Source: Clostridium sp. (GTDB lineage Bacteria > Bacillota > Clostridia > Clostridiales > Clostridiaceae). Taken from it: a stretch of DNA of 9,093 bases. Position 1 is the stretch's first letter. Every line of letters begins with the position of its first letter. The stretch is taken from NCBI RefSeq assembly GCF_018372875.1, contig NZ_JAHAIF010000078.1, positions 1 through 9,093 of the forward strand. Reading direction: 5' to 3'. Positions 1 through 7,158 of the stretch are shown here, one piece after another. A program made the translations under genes and the position numbers. The notes below the pieces were generated by a model, which was given only the letters and a program-made list of their open reading frames with translations, had not been told where the DNA came from and did not search any database.

Positions 1-15
1 TAAGAATATTTTATC

Positions 16-55
16 ATAAATCCTAAACTCGTAGAGTTTGGGATTTATTTTTTTT
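16..55 (+). terminator. Rho-independent terminator of a gene left of the window
   Basis: A 15-bp stem (16-30 with 34-48) has one G-U wobble and a GTA triloop, and is followed by eight T residues on the plus strand (48-55). The opposite strand lacks a U-tail, so it acts on plus-strand transcription. It should end a gene upstream of the window. The TAA at 1-3 could be that gene's stop codon, but this cannot be shown from here. Confidence 0.85.
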
Positions 56-56
56 A

Positions 57-105
57 CAAAAAAAGAGCTACGCACTAATTATTTAGTGCGACAGCCCCTC
101 TTTTT
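57..105 (-). terminator. Terminator of the HAD / RNase-H-fold unit
   Basis: Read on the minus strand, a perfect 8-bp stem CGCACTAA/TTAGTGCG (83-90 with 71-78, 4-nt loop) is extended outward by weaker G-U-rich pairs. It is followed by seven U residues (58-64 on the plus strand read as A). The stop codon of the upstream gene (83-85) lies inside the stem, so the end of the reading frame and the terminator share sequence. Confidence 0.8.
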
Positions 106-886
106 CTATAATTACATCTTCAAGTTGCTTATTCTCATCATCTTCTTCTGATTCTTTAACAACCTCATCTAATATTTTTTCATCAATAATTTCAATATCT
201 TCGATTGATTTTATTTGTGAAACTTCATCCTCTTCCTTATCTTCAAATATTATGCTCTTCCAATTTACAAAAATGTGATAAAGATTTACAACATCTTGTT
301 CATTATATAATAATATTTTCTCAATCTTTTCCCTAGGCATCCTCTTAATATAGTCTTTGTCCTTCATTACCTTATGAAATGTTTTAGCTAAATTTGAACC
401 ACTGATTACTTCACTTTCTCTTATTATCCCAAATTGCTTTTCGAGTTTTTTTAACCCTATAGACGTTTTTCTTTCTCTTTCATATTCTTTCTGAATATCA
501 ACTGATGCAAATTCTTCATTAAAGTCGTAAATAACTCCATACTTTTGGAATAAATAATTTATTACAGTAAAATCATTATTTCCAGAGAAAGTTACTATAG
601 CTTTTTTACCTTTATTTTTCATAGATATAAAATAGTTTTTAGCTAAATAAAGAATATCCAGTCCTTCATACCTATTTTCTATCATATATTGGGTAACTTC
701 TAAGGATTTTGTTCTACTATTATAAACACAAGCCCCAAAAACGCCTATACATTTTGGTTTTTTATACACATAATGTTCCAAATCAAAAAAAATCATATCC
801 TCAGGTAAAAACTCCATACCTTCGTGATTAATCATAAGGTCATTAGACACATCATCAACTCTCAAGATGTTTTCTCTAACTATCAC
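83..886 (-). CDS. Ribonuclease-H-like (DEDDy) 3'-5' exonuclease domain protein, YprB-like
   Basis: Protein of 267 residues with the layout of a DEDD-superfamily exonuclease of the RNase_H_2/YprB type. Visible motifs are FFDLEH (D35, E37; Exo I), SGNNDF (D105; Exo II) and YNEQD (Y194, D198; Exo III). The Y-x3-D spacing marks the DEDDy subclass. Family knowledge suggests two-metal-ion 3'-5' hydrolysis of DNA or RNA; the substrate is not known. Residues from about 212 to the end form a highly acidic, probably disordered tail rich in E and D. The start is GTG at 886, with a modest GAGTGG ribosome site ahead of it; Met18 is a possible later start but has no clear ribosome site. It begins 14 nt after the HAD phosphatase stop and is very probably co-transcribed with it. 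All catalytic residues are present, so activity is expected. The biological role is not established from sequence. Confidence 0.82.
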   Translation of the reverse strand: MIVRENILRVDDVSNDLMINHEGMEFLPEDMIFFDLEHYVYKKPKCIGVFGACVYNSRTKSLEVTQYMIENRYEGLDILYLAKNYFISMKNKGKKAIVTFSGNNDFTVINYLFQKYGVIYDFNEEFASVDIQKEYERERKTSIGLKKLEKQFGIIRESEVISGSNLAKTFHKVMKDKDYIKRMPREKIEKILLYNEQDVVNLYHIFVNWKSIIFEDKEEDEVSQIKSIEDIEIIDEKILDEVVKESEEDDENKQLEDVIIEKEGLSH

Positions 887-900
887 AGTACCACTCTTTT

Positions 901-1629
901 CTACGCAAATTGTAGGTTATTAATATCTAAATTATAAGTTACATCCTTTCTCTCTACTATGACATTAACTTTTTTCTTTAGACTTTCATCATTAATAACC
1001 TTTCCTAATAACTCTTTTGTCGGATTCATACAATAGGGATTTCCAACCATATTTAGCATGGTATAATCCCCAGCTGTATCCCCATAAGCATAACTCTTAT
1101 CTAACTCTATATCATATAACTTTACTAATTCATTAATTGCTTTTTGTTTGCTCTCACTATCCCACATAGGAATTACATCCCCTGTATACATATTATGTTC
1201 ATCTTGAACATAAATTGACCCTCTAAAATCATCGAACTCATATTTTTTAGCCATCTCTCTTACAAGTTCATATGGAGAACCAGATACTGTTATTATAATA
1301 TGCCCTTGTTCTTTATGCCACTTAATTCTATCTCTAGTAAAAGTGTACACTCTATCACCCTTTTGTTCAACTACCCTTTTGGCTATAAAATCTATTTGAT
1401 CTTTTTTAAGACCTTTTATAGCATCCATATATATATCTACCATTTTTAATAGATAATTATCATAATCTCCTTGACGTTTATCCCACCTAACAAACTCAGG
1501 CCTTACTTCATTATACCACTTTTCACCCTGTATTATCTCATATTTAACTAACTTCTTAAAAACTTCAGTTATTAACCCTTCTCTATATACAGTTCCATCA
1601 ATATCAAAAAATGCTGCGACTTTTTTCAC
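901..1629 (-). CDS. HAD-IB family phosphatase (SerB-like hydrolase)
   Basis: Protein of 242 residues carrying all four haloacid-dehalogenase motifs. Motif I is FFDIDGT (nucleophile D9, acid/base D11), motif II is SGSP (S116), the motif III lysine is probably K161 in DSESK, and motif IV is GDTAGDYTML (D184, D188). The mainly helical insert between motifs I and II (about residues 20-100) is a C1-type cap, as in the HAD-IB group that includes phosphoserine phosphatase. Family knowledge supports a Mg-dependent cytoplasmic phosphomonoesterase; the substrate cannot be read from the sequence and I do not call it SerB. The start is GTG at 1629, supported by a strong AAAGGAGG site at 1638-1645, 8 nt upstream. 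It is the first gene of a two-gene unit with the exonuclease-like protein and is divergent from the feo operon. Confidence 0.88.
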   Translation of the reverse strand: MKKVAAFFDIDGTVYREGLITEVFKKLVKYEIIQGEKWYNEVRPEFVRWDKRQGDYDNYLLKMVDIYMDAIKGLKKDQIDFIAKRVVEQKGDRVYTFTRDRIKWHKEQGHIIITVSGSPYELVREMAKKYEFDDFRGSIYVQDEHNMYTGDVIPMWDSESKQKAINELVKLYDIELDKSYAYGDTAGDYTMLNMVGNPYCMNPTKELLGKVINDESLKKKVNVIVERKDVTYNLDINNLQFA

Positions 1630-1664
1630 AATCTATACCTCCTTTAATAATATATATTGTTTCT

Positions 1665-1693
1665 ATTATACTTAGATTTTATTTTTTCGCAAA
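1665..1693 (-). promoter_or_regulatory. Probable promoter of the HAD phosphatase unit
   Basis: On the minus strand a perfect -10 box TATAAT (1665-1670) lies about 20 nt ahead of the ribosome site. The -35 region is weak: TTGCGA (1687-1692, 16-bp spacer) or TTTGCG (1688-1693, 17-bp spacer). The -10 box is convincing and the -35 assignment is tentative. Confidence 0.5.
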
Positions 1694-1730
1694 TTTAATT
1701 AATTATTAATGAAATTGAGATTTACTTTCA

Positions 1731-1762
1731 TTGACATTTTTATCTTTAAATGATAATATAAT
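1731..1762 (+). promoter_or_regulatory. Sigma-A promoter of the feo operon
   Basis: A perfect -35 box TTGACA (1731-1736) is followed 17 bp later by TAATAT (1754-1759); an overlapping exact TATAAT (1757-1762) sits at a 20-bp spacing. Transcription should start around 1766-1770, inside the Fur box, so a bound repressor would block initiation. Confidence 0.75.
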
Positions 1763-1764
1763 AT

Positions 1765-1783
1765 TGATAATGATTTTCATTCA
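1765..1783 (+). promoter_or_regulatory. Fur box (iron-responsive operator) upstream of feoA
   Basis: Bases 1765-1779 read TGATAATGATTTTCA, which matches the 7-1-7 Fur consensus TGATAAT-N-ATTATCA at 13 of 14 defined positions. The match covers the expected start site of the feo promoter and ends just before the feoA ribosome site. It implies repression by Fe(II)-Fur in iron-replete cells, as is well known for feo operons. A second TGATAAT half-site begins at 1751. Confidence 0.85.
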
Positions 1784-1802
1784 ATTTTTAGAGGTGATTA
1801 GA

Positions 1803-2024
1803 ATGTGTTTATGCGAATTAGAATTAGGGGAAATCGGAACAATTAATGAAATAAAGGGAGATTCAAAGTTAACAAAAAGACTTTGGGCTCTTGGTTGTAT
1901 AGAAGGAACAAAAATACAGCTAAAAAGGGTTGCACCATTAGGTGATCCGATAATAGTAAACTTAAGAGGATTTGATTTAGCTATAAGAAAAAAGGACGCT
2001 AAAAATATTTTTATTCAAAAGTAA
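1803..2024 (+). CDS. feoA: FeoA family ferrous iron transport accessory protein
   Basis: Small cytoplasmic protein of 73 residues of the FeoA SH3-like beta-barrel family. Recognisable features are the opening LGEIGTINEIKGD, the central RLWALGCIEGTKIQLKR, and the typical LGDPIIVNLRGFDLAIRKKDAKNI end. FeoA is thought to assist FeoB, the Fe(II) permease, probably by contacting it at the membrane. The chosen start is ATG at 1803, preceded by GAGGTGATT at 1791-1799. An upstream in-frame TTG at 1731 would place the start inside the -35 box and Fur-box region, so it is rejected. Length is normal for a single FeoA domain. feoB follows after 11 nt, so the two are co-transcribed and iron-controlled through the operator directly upstream. 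Confidence 0.93.
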   Translation: MCLCELELGEIGTINEIKGDSKLTKRLWALGCIEGTKIQLKRVAPLGDPIIVNLRGFDLAIRKKDAKNIFIQK

Positions 2025-2035
2025 GGGGGATTTAT

Positions 2036-3799
2036 ATGACAACTATTGCTCTTCTTGGTAATCCCAATGTAGGTAAAACAACTTTATTTAACGCTTTGAC
2101 TGGTTCAAAACAATATGTTGGGAATTGGCCAGGAGTAACTGTAGATAAAAAAGAAGGTTTTTTCAATGATATTAAAATTGTAGACCTTCCTGGAATATAT
2201 GCAATGGATACTTTTTCAAATGAAGAAAAGGTAGCTAAAAACTTTTTAGAACAAGATGATGTTGATTTAATATTAAACATTGTTGATGCTTCAAACTTAG
2301 ACAGAAATTTATATCTAACTACTCAATTAAAACAATTTAATAAGCCAATTATTTTGGCTGTAAACATGGTAGATATAGCAGAAAATAAAGGAATTATTAT
2401 TGATTATAAAAAATTGGAATCTTTATTAAATATAAAAGTTATGCCTATATCAGCTGCTAAAGGAACAGGAATAGATAAACTTAAAGAAGTTATTTCAACA
2501 ACTACTCTTAGCAAACCTAATGATATGGACAAGTTTAACTTTAAGAACGAAAAAGCTGCTTATAAGTACATAGAAAGTGTTTTAACTGAGTGTAGTAAAG
2601 TACCAGATAACAAAAAGGTTTCTTTTACAGATAAATTAGATAAAATATTACTTAATCCATTTTTAGCTTATCCAATTTTTATTTTAATGATGGTATTAAT
2701 GTTTCAAATTACATTTTCATGGGTTGGACAACCTTTATCAGATATGCTAGATGGATTACTAAATGATTCCTTTATGCCATGGTTAAGTGAATTATTATCA
2801 AATTCGTCACCTTGGTTCCAATCACTTATCGTAGATGGAATAGTTGGAGGAGTTGGAGGAATCCTTGTTTTACTTCCTGTAATACTTTCGCTTTTCATTT
2901 GTATTACAATATTAGAAGATAGCGGGTATATGGCAAGAGTTGCTTTCATAATGGACAAACTTATGAGAAAAATGGGTCTATCAGGAAAAGCTTTTATTCC
3001 TATGATTGTTGGATTTGGATGTTCAGTTCCTGCTATTATGAGTGCTAGAACTCTTGAAAGCGAAAAGGATAGAAAACTTACTGCTTTACTTGTCCCTTTA
3101 ATGTCATGCAATGCAAGATTACCTGTTTATACAGTTTTTGCAGCAGTATTCTTTGCTGATCACCAAGGACTAGTAGTTGGTTCGCTTTACTTCTTAGGAA
3201 TATTACTTGCATTCTTAATAGGTATATTATTTAAGAATACAATTTTTAAGAAGGATGAAGAACCTTTTATAATAGAATTACCTGAATATAAAAAGCCTGA
3301 ATTCAAATCTGTTTTAACTCAAACTTTAGACAAAGGTAAAAGCTTCTTAAAGAAGGCTGGTACAATAATATTCGCTATGAGCGTAGTTATTTGGTTGTTA
3401 TCTAACTTTAGCCTTAACGGAATGGTTGATAACGTAAATGATAGTATCTTAGCTAACATTGGTTCATTTATAGCACCAATATTCTCTCCATTAGGATTTG
3501 GTAACTGGCAATCATCAGTTTCTTTATTATCTGGATTACTAGCTAAAGAAACAGTAGTTGCTTCTATGGGAGTTATATTTGGTGGAGATTTATCAGTGAC
3601 ATTAGCTTCACATTTCACTGCATTATCAGCTTACTCTTTCTTAGTATTTGTATTACTATACACTCCATGTGTATCTGTAATTGGTGCAATGAAAAAAGAA
3701 TACGGAACTAAACTCACACTATTCTCAGTAACTTATCAATTAGTATTAGCATGGGTTGTTTCTTTCTTAGTATTTAACATAGGCAAGTTCTTAATTTAG
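2036..3799 (+). CDS. feoB: Ferrous iron transporter FeoB
   Basis: Fe(II) permease of 587 residues. An N-terminal G-protein domain carries G1 GNPNVGKT (8-15), the switch I threonine T35, G3 DLPG (50-53), G4 NMVD (110-113) and G5 SAAKG (139-143). A linker (about 150-200) follows, then a polytopic membrane domain from about residue 208 to the end. The membrane domain holds the conserved Gate elements: GCSVPAI (328-334, with C329), SCNARLP (357-363), LAKETVV (502-508) and TPCVSVIG (543-550, with C545). Fe(II) uptake depends on the G-domain. ATG at 2036 follows an AAGGGGG ribosome site. It is shorter than E. coli FeoB (about 770 residues) but has all core motifs; the last membrane segment ends almost at the C-terminus. 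A Cys-rich small protein follows within 16 nt. Confidence 0.96.
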   Translation: MTTIALLGNPNVGKTTLFNALTGSKQYVGNWPGVTVDKKEGFFNDIKIVDLPGIYAMDTFSNEEKVAKNFLEQDDVDLILNIVDASNLDRNLYLTTQLKQFNKPIILAVNMVDIAENKGIIIDYKKLESLLNIKVMPISAAKGTGIDKLKEVISTTTLSKPNDMDKFNFKNEKAAYKYIESVLTECSKVPDNKKVSFTDKLDKILLNPFLAYPIFILMMVLMFQITFSWVGQPLSDMLDGLLNDSFMPWLSELLSNSSPWFQSLIVDGIVGGVGGILVLLPVILSLFICITILEDSGYMARVAFIMDKLMRKMGLSGKAFIPMIVGFGCSVPAIMSARTLESEKDRKLTALLVPLMSCNARLPVYTVFAAVFFADHQGLVVGSLYFLGILLAFLIGILFKNTIFKKDEEPFIIELPEYKKPEFKSVLTQTLDKGKSFLKKAGTIIFAMSVVIWLLSNFSLNGMVDNVNDSILANIGSFIAPIFSPLGFGNWQSSVSLLSGLLAKETVVASMGVIFGGDLSVTLASHFTALSAYSFLVFVLLYTPCVSVIGAMKKEYGTKLTLFSVTYQLVLAWVVSFLVFNIGKFLI

Positions 3800-3815
3800 A
3801 AAGGTTGGTGATATT

Positions 3816-3953
3816 ATGGAAATCTTGATTACTGTAGGAATAGTAGCTTTATCAATTTTCATAATTTATAAAAACATAAGAACATCTTCTAAAGGAAAAT
3901 GCAATTGTGGCACTTGCTCTAAAAACTGCCCAGCTAGAAAAAATAATAAATAA
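3816..3953 (+). CDS. FeoB-associated Cys-rich small membrane protein
   Basis: A 45-residue protein. One hydrophobic segment fills residues 2-18 (EILITVGIVALSIFIIY) and is followed by a basic stretch and a cysteine cluster CNCGTCSKNC (C29, C31, C34, C38), then a basic tail. This layout matches the FeoB-associated Cys-rich membrane protein family found after feoB in many Firmicutes. A metal- or redox-related role with FeoB is plausible but unproven; it is not related by sequence to enterobacterial FeoC. The start ATG at 3816 follows an AAGGTTGGTGA ribosome site (3801-3811) that begins immediately after the feoB stop. It is the last gene of the feo operon, with a terminator 7 nt after its stop. 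Confidence 0.88.
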   Translation: MEILITVGIVALSIFIIYKNIRTSSKGKCNCGTCSKNCPARKNNK

Positions 3954-3960
3954 GATTTTT

Positions 3961-3991
3961 AAAGACTGCATCTTAACTGCAGTCTTTTTTT
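3961..3991 (+). terminator. Terminator of the feo operon
   Basis: A perfect 10-bp stem AAAGACTGCA/TGCAGTCTTT (3961-3970 with 3978-3987) has a 7-nt loop and is followed by a run of T residues through 3991. It closes the feoA-feoB-Cys-rich unit. Confidence 0.92.
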
Positions 3992-4113
3992 ATAAATAAC
4001 TTATTTAAAATTCCTAGTTACAATAAACAAATAAACATATAAATATGTATTTATATAAATATACAAAGAAATAAATATACCCTTTCTTCATCTTTAATTT
4101 ATCTCAGGGATAT

Positions 4114-4150
4114 AAAAAAACCAGTAGTATTTAACCTACTGAGTTTTTTC
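4114..4150 (-). terminator. Terminator of the AI-2E permease gene, possibly bidirectional
   Basis: Minus-strand arm AACTCAGTAG (4136-4145) pairs with CTACTGGTT (4119-4127), giving 9 bp with one bulged base, and is followed by seven U residues (A run 4114-4120 on the plus strand). The plus strand also ends in six T residues (4144-4149), so it could stop read-through from the feo side. The TAG stop codon of the permease (4136-4138) forms part of the stem. Confidence 0.8.
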
Positions 4151-5323
4151 TTTATCTATATCATCCTTACTCTCTATATTATCCTCATTATAAAAATCTT
4201 CTTCTCTTGCATCAATTCTTCTCATAAGATTTTTATTCTTTGTCTTAAATAAATTCACCTTTCTCTCATAATATATGTTTATAGTTGCCATGGTTGGTGA
4301 TGCAAGTAACATTCCTATAGGTCCAAAGAATCCCCCACCTATTGTAACTGCTAATATTATATAAAATGGTTTTACTCCAACCTTATCACCTATAAGCTTA
4401 GGATCTAAGTACCATGCATCAAATTGTTGAAGTGCTAATAAAAATACAAATATTGTTATAGCCATAGTTGGTGATACAAATAAACCAACAGCTGCTCCAA
4501 CCACTTCTCCAACAAATGGTCCAAAGTATGGAATCATATTAGTAACTCCAACTACAATTGCTAATAACGGGGTATATGGCACATCTAATAGCATAAGTCC
4601 CAAAAAAGCTAATACTCCTATTATAGCTGAGTCTATAGCTTTAGTTCCTATATATTTACCTATCATTTCATGATAAGTTCTAACTAAATCTATTAATTTT
4701 GTTCCTTTTTCTTCTTTTAGTATCATATATGTTATAGTTTTAACTTCGGCAATAAATCTTTCTTTATCTAACAATATATAAATTGAAATTAAGAATCCAA
4801 ATCCTATTTTTACTACGTTTGTAGTAATTGATACTATAGAAGATACAGAACCATCTAATATTCCAATTATAATACTACTCATCTTTCCAGATATAACACT
4901 TATATTGTCTAAAAGTCCAGTACTGTTTATTAAGTCATAAAGATTTTGATTTTTTAACGCTTCATTAATCCAACCTTGTACAGTTTCCATATATTTAGGT
5001 ATTTCAGATGTAATTGATATTATACTATCAACAATACTAGGAACAATATATAATGCACCTATTACTATAGCTCCTCCGATTAATAGATATGTAGTAAAAA
5101 TAGATAAACCTCTTTTCATATTTAATTTTCGTTCAAATAGGTTCATTATTGGATTAATACAATAAGCAAATATCATTGCGTATATGAACGGAGATATTAC
5201 AGATATTGTTGTGCTTATAAGATTTAAAAACATTTGATAATTGTCAATTAACTTATATCCCACAAGAGCTATTAAAACTATTACCAGAATATCTCTATAC
5301 TTTATATACTTATTAAAAAACAA
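4136..5323 (-). CDS. AI-2E (PerM/YdbI) family membrane transporter
   Basis: Integral membrane protein of 395 residues of the AI-2E/PerM family. Hydrophobic segments lie near residues 11-29, 36-60, 74-96, 148-185, 231-262, 268-300 and 320-350. The soluble, amphipathic stretch between the early and late membrane blocks is typical. Family signatures are NMIPYFGPFVGE (262-273) and DPKLIGDKVGVKP (307-319). The C-terminal 45 residues are charged and probably cytoplasmic. Members include an autoinducer-2 exporter (TqsA) and sodium/proton antiporters, so the substrate here is open. The start is TTG at 5323, chosen because a strong AGGTGGGG site (5329-5336) lies just upstream and the first membrane helix begins soon after; no ATG lies near the N-terminus. 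It is transcribed alone, downstream of argS but with its own promoter. Confidence 0.88.
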   Translation of the reverse strand: MFFNKYIKYRDILVIVLIALVGYKLIDNYQMFLNLISTTISVISPFIYAMIFAYCINPIMNLFERKLNMKRGLSIFTTYLLIGGAIVIGALYIVPSIVDSIISITSEIPKYMETVQGWINEALKNQNLYDLINSTGLLDNISVISGKMSSIIIGILDGSVSSIVSITTNVVKIGFGFLISIYILLDKERFIAEVKTITYMILKEEKGTKLIDLVRTYHEMIGKYIGTKAIDSAIIGVLAFLGLMLLDVPYTPLLAIVVGVTNMIPYFGPFVGEVVGAAVGLFVSPTMAITIFVFLLALQQFDAWYLDPKLIGDKVGVKPFYIILAVTIGGGFFGPIGMLLASPTMATINIYYERKVNLFKTKNKNLMRRIDAREEDFYNEDNIESKDDIDKEKTQ

Positions 5324-5356
5324 ACTTTCCCCACCTCTCTATTTAAAATTATTATA

Positions 5357-5365
5357 ATTATAGCA
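5357..5365 (-). promoter_or_regulatory. Extended -10 promoter of the AI-2E permease gene
   Basis: The minus strand reads TGCTATAAT (5357-5365), an extended -10 element TGn-TATAAT, with a second TATAAT directly after it (5351-5356). No good -35 box is visible at the expected spacing, which the TG extension could offset. It sits between the argS terminator and the permease ribosome site. Confidence 0.55.
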
Positions 5366-5371
5366 TATTTT

Positions 5372-5414
5372 TAATAATAATAAAGAGTATGCATTATACA
5401 AATACATACTCTCT
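5372..5414 (-). terminator. Probable terminator of argS
   Basis: The minus strand forms AGAGTATG/CATACTCT (5405-5412 with 5384-5391), extended by one G-U and one A-U pair, with a 13-nt loop and a tail of U residues interrupted by A (TTTATTATTATT). It starts 8 nt after the argS stop. The broken U-tract makes it a moderate rather than a strong terminator. Confidence 0.6.
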
Positions 5415-5419
5415 CATAA

Positions 5420-7111
5420 TTACATTTTTTCTACTACATCTATACCTAAAAGGTCTAATCCATTCTTTATAACTTGAGCAGAAGCTTCAACTAGCTTTAA
5501 TCTTGTTGCCTTTAAAACTTCATCTTCTAAGTTTAATATTGAATGAGCATTATAGAACTTATTAAACGCCTTAGCAACTTCTATAGTATATCTTGTAACA
5601 ATTGATGGCTCTAATTTATCTAATGCTAATAAGATTTGGTTTTTAAAGTTATCTAAAGTCTTAACTAATTCAAATTCTTCCTTAGATGATAATTTACTAT
5701 AATCTACTTCCTTGCTAACTCCTTCAGCTCTTCTTAAGATACTCTTTGCTCTAGCATATGCGTATTGAACATACGGACCAGTTTCTCCATCAAATGAAAG
5801 AATTTCTTTCCAATCAAATACAATATCTTTTTCCCTAGAGTTCTTTAAGTAAGTGAATATTACAGCACCTACCCCTATCTTCTTAGCTACTTCTTCCTTA
5901 TTTTCTAATTCTGGGTTCTTTTCATTAATAACTTCTAAAGTTTTTTCTACTGATTCTCTAATTAAATCATCAAGTAAAACAACTTCTCCCTTTCTTGTAG
6001 AAAGCTTTCTATCAGCAAACTTAACTAATCCAAAGCCTACATGGACACAATCATTTGCCCAGTCATGTCCAGCCAATTCTAGTACTTTAAACACTTGCTT
6101 AAAATGTAGGGCTTGAGGTGTTCCTACAACATATATACTCTTATAGAAGTCATATGTCTTCTTTCTATACATAGCTGCTGCTAAGTCTCTTGTTGCATAT
6201 ATTGATGCTCCATCAGCCTTTAAAACTATACATGGTGGCATATTGTAGTCTTCTAGCATAACTACTTGTGCACCATTACTTTCAACTAAAAGCTTCTTTT
6301 CTTTTAATTCATTTACTACAACATCCATCTTATCATTGTAGAAAGCTTCTCCGTTGTAAGAATCAAAATTTACTCCAAGTATATCGTATACTCTTTCAAA
6401 TTCCTTTAAGCTTAAATCTCTAAATCTCTTCCATAAAGCCTCTGCCTTTGGATCTCCATTTTCCAAAGCTTTAAAGTATGCTCTTCCTTCATCTTCTAAT
6501 GATGGATCCTTTTCAGCTTCATCATGGAACTTAACATATATTCTTAATAATTCTTTTATTGGGTCAGCTTCTAAAGCTTCTTCATCTACCCATCTATGAT
6601 AAGCTGAAATAAGCTTACCAAATTGAGTTCCCCAGTCTCCTAAATGATTTATACCTATTGCATTATATCCTTCTTTCTTATACATCTTGTATAATGCGTT
6701 ACCAATAGCTGTTGTGAAAAGATGTCCTACATGGAAAGGCTTAGCTATATTAGGTGAAGAATATTCAACACATACATTTTTTCCTTCTCCAATATTAGAA
6801 GCTCCATAGTTATCTCCTTCTTCTAATACCTTTTCTATTGTATTTTTACTAAATACACCTTTATCAACAAAGAAATTTACATATGGTCCTAGCTGTTCAA
6901 CCTTTTCAAATCCATCTTTATTAATATTTTCTGCTAATTCACCAGAAATCATATTAGGTGCTTTTCTCATAACCTTAGCTAATTGAAAACATGGAAATGC
7001 ATAATCACCCATTTCTGGTCTTGGTGGAATTTCTATTAAGCCTTCTATCTTGTCTAAATCTAAATCAACATGTTCTTTTATTAACTCTGAAATTTTCTTT
7101 TTATAATCCAT
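5420..7111 (-). CDS. argS: Arginyl-tRNA synthetase
   Basis: Class I aminoacyl-tRNA synthetase of 563 residues that charges tRNA-Arg with arginine in the cytoplasm. The N-terminal additional domain (about 1-105) includes [19 protein letters not shown]. The catalytic domain carries the HIGH motif as HVGH (127-130, in [14 protein letters not shown]), [11 protein letters not shown] (155-165) and the KMSK-like loop KLSTRKG (369-375). The DALR-type anticodon-binding domain runs from about 440 to the end and closes with [10 protein letters not shown]. The length is normal. The start is ATG at 7111, preceded by a near-perfect TAGGAGG site (7119-7125). The open frame extends upstream to 7198, but that extension reads through the T-box sequence and its terminator hairpin, so it is not coding. 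Expression is controlled by the T-box leader directly upstream. Confidence 0.96.
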   Translation of the reverse strand: MDYKKKISELIKEHVDLDLDKIEGLIEIPPRPEMGDYAFPCFQLAKVMRKAPNMISGELAENINKDGFEKVEQLGPYVNFFVDKGVFSKNTIEKVLEEGDNYGASNIGEGKNVCVEYSSPNIAKPFHVGHLFTTAIGNALYKMYKKEGYNAIGINHLGDWGTQFGKLISAYHRWVDEEALEADPIKELLRIYVKFHDEAEKDPSLEDEGRAYFKALENGDPKAEALWKRFRDLSLKEFERVYDILGVNFDSYNGEAFYNDKMDVVVNELKEKKLLVESNGAQVVMLEDYNMPPCIVLKADGASIYATRDLAAAMYRKKTYDFYKSIYVVGTPQALHFKQVFKVLELAGHDWANDCVHVGFGLVKFADRKLSTRKGEVVLLDDLIRESVEKTLEVINEKNPELENKEEVAKKIGVGAVIFTYLKNSREKDIVFDWKEILSFDGETGPYVQYAYARAKSILRRAEGVSKEVDYSKLSSKEEFELVKTLDNFKNQILLALDKLEPSIVTRYTIEVAKAFNKFYNAHSILNLEDEVLKATRLKLVEASAQVIKNGLDLLGIDVVEKM

Positions 7112-7128
7112 ATTTATCCTCCTAAAAT

Positions 7129-7158
7129 AAAAAATCGCCTCTTGAATAACAAGAGACG
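7129..7158 (-). terminator. T-box attenuator (terminator) of argS
   Basis: The minus strand has CGTCTCTTG (7150-7158) paired with CAAGAGGCG (7136-7144), 9 bp with one G-U wobble and a 5-nt loop, followed by six U residues (7129-7134). The 5' arm can pair instead with the AGAG of the T-box (7177-7180), giving the mutually exclusive antiterminator. It sits 18 nt ahead of the argS start codon. Confidence 0.9.

Noticed and set aside
884..899. Minus-strand AGAGTGGTACTGTG in the gap before the exonuclease-like gene resembles the T-box motif AGGGTGGTACCGCG.
   Set aside because: The gap is only 14 nt, with no leader, Stem I or attenuator hairpin, and the motif overlaps the GTG start. I take it as chance similarity.
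1731..1802. A longer FeoA reading frame starting from TTG at 1731.
   Set aside because: It would translate the promoter and Fur box. The family N-terminus and a good ribosome site support ATG at 1803.
2032..3618. Three minus-strand open frames inside feoB (2032-2280, 2704-3111, 3319-3618).
   Set aside because: They are antisense to a well-conserved gene, show no recognisable protein and have no ribosome sites of note.
4035..4061. Short A/T palindromes (ACATAT-AA-ATATGT and TATTTATATAAATA) between the feo and permease terminators.
   Set aside because: Such symmetry is expected by chance in nearly pure A/T sequence, and no gene or promoter is attached to it.
5853..6116. Plus-strand open frame inside argS.
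   Set aside because: Antisense shadow of the conserved catalytic region of argS.
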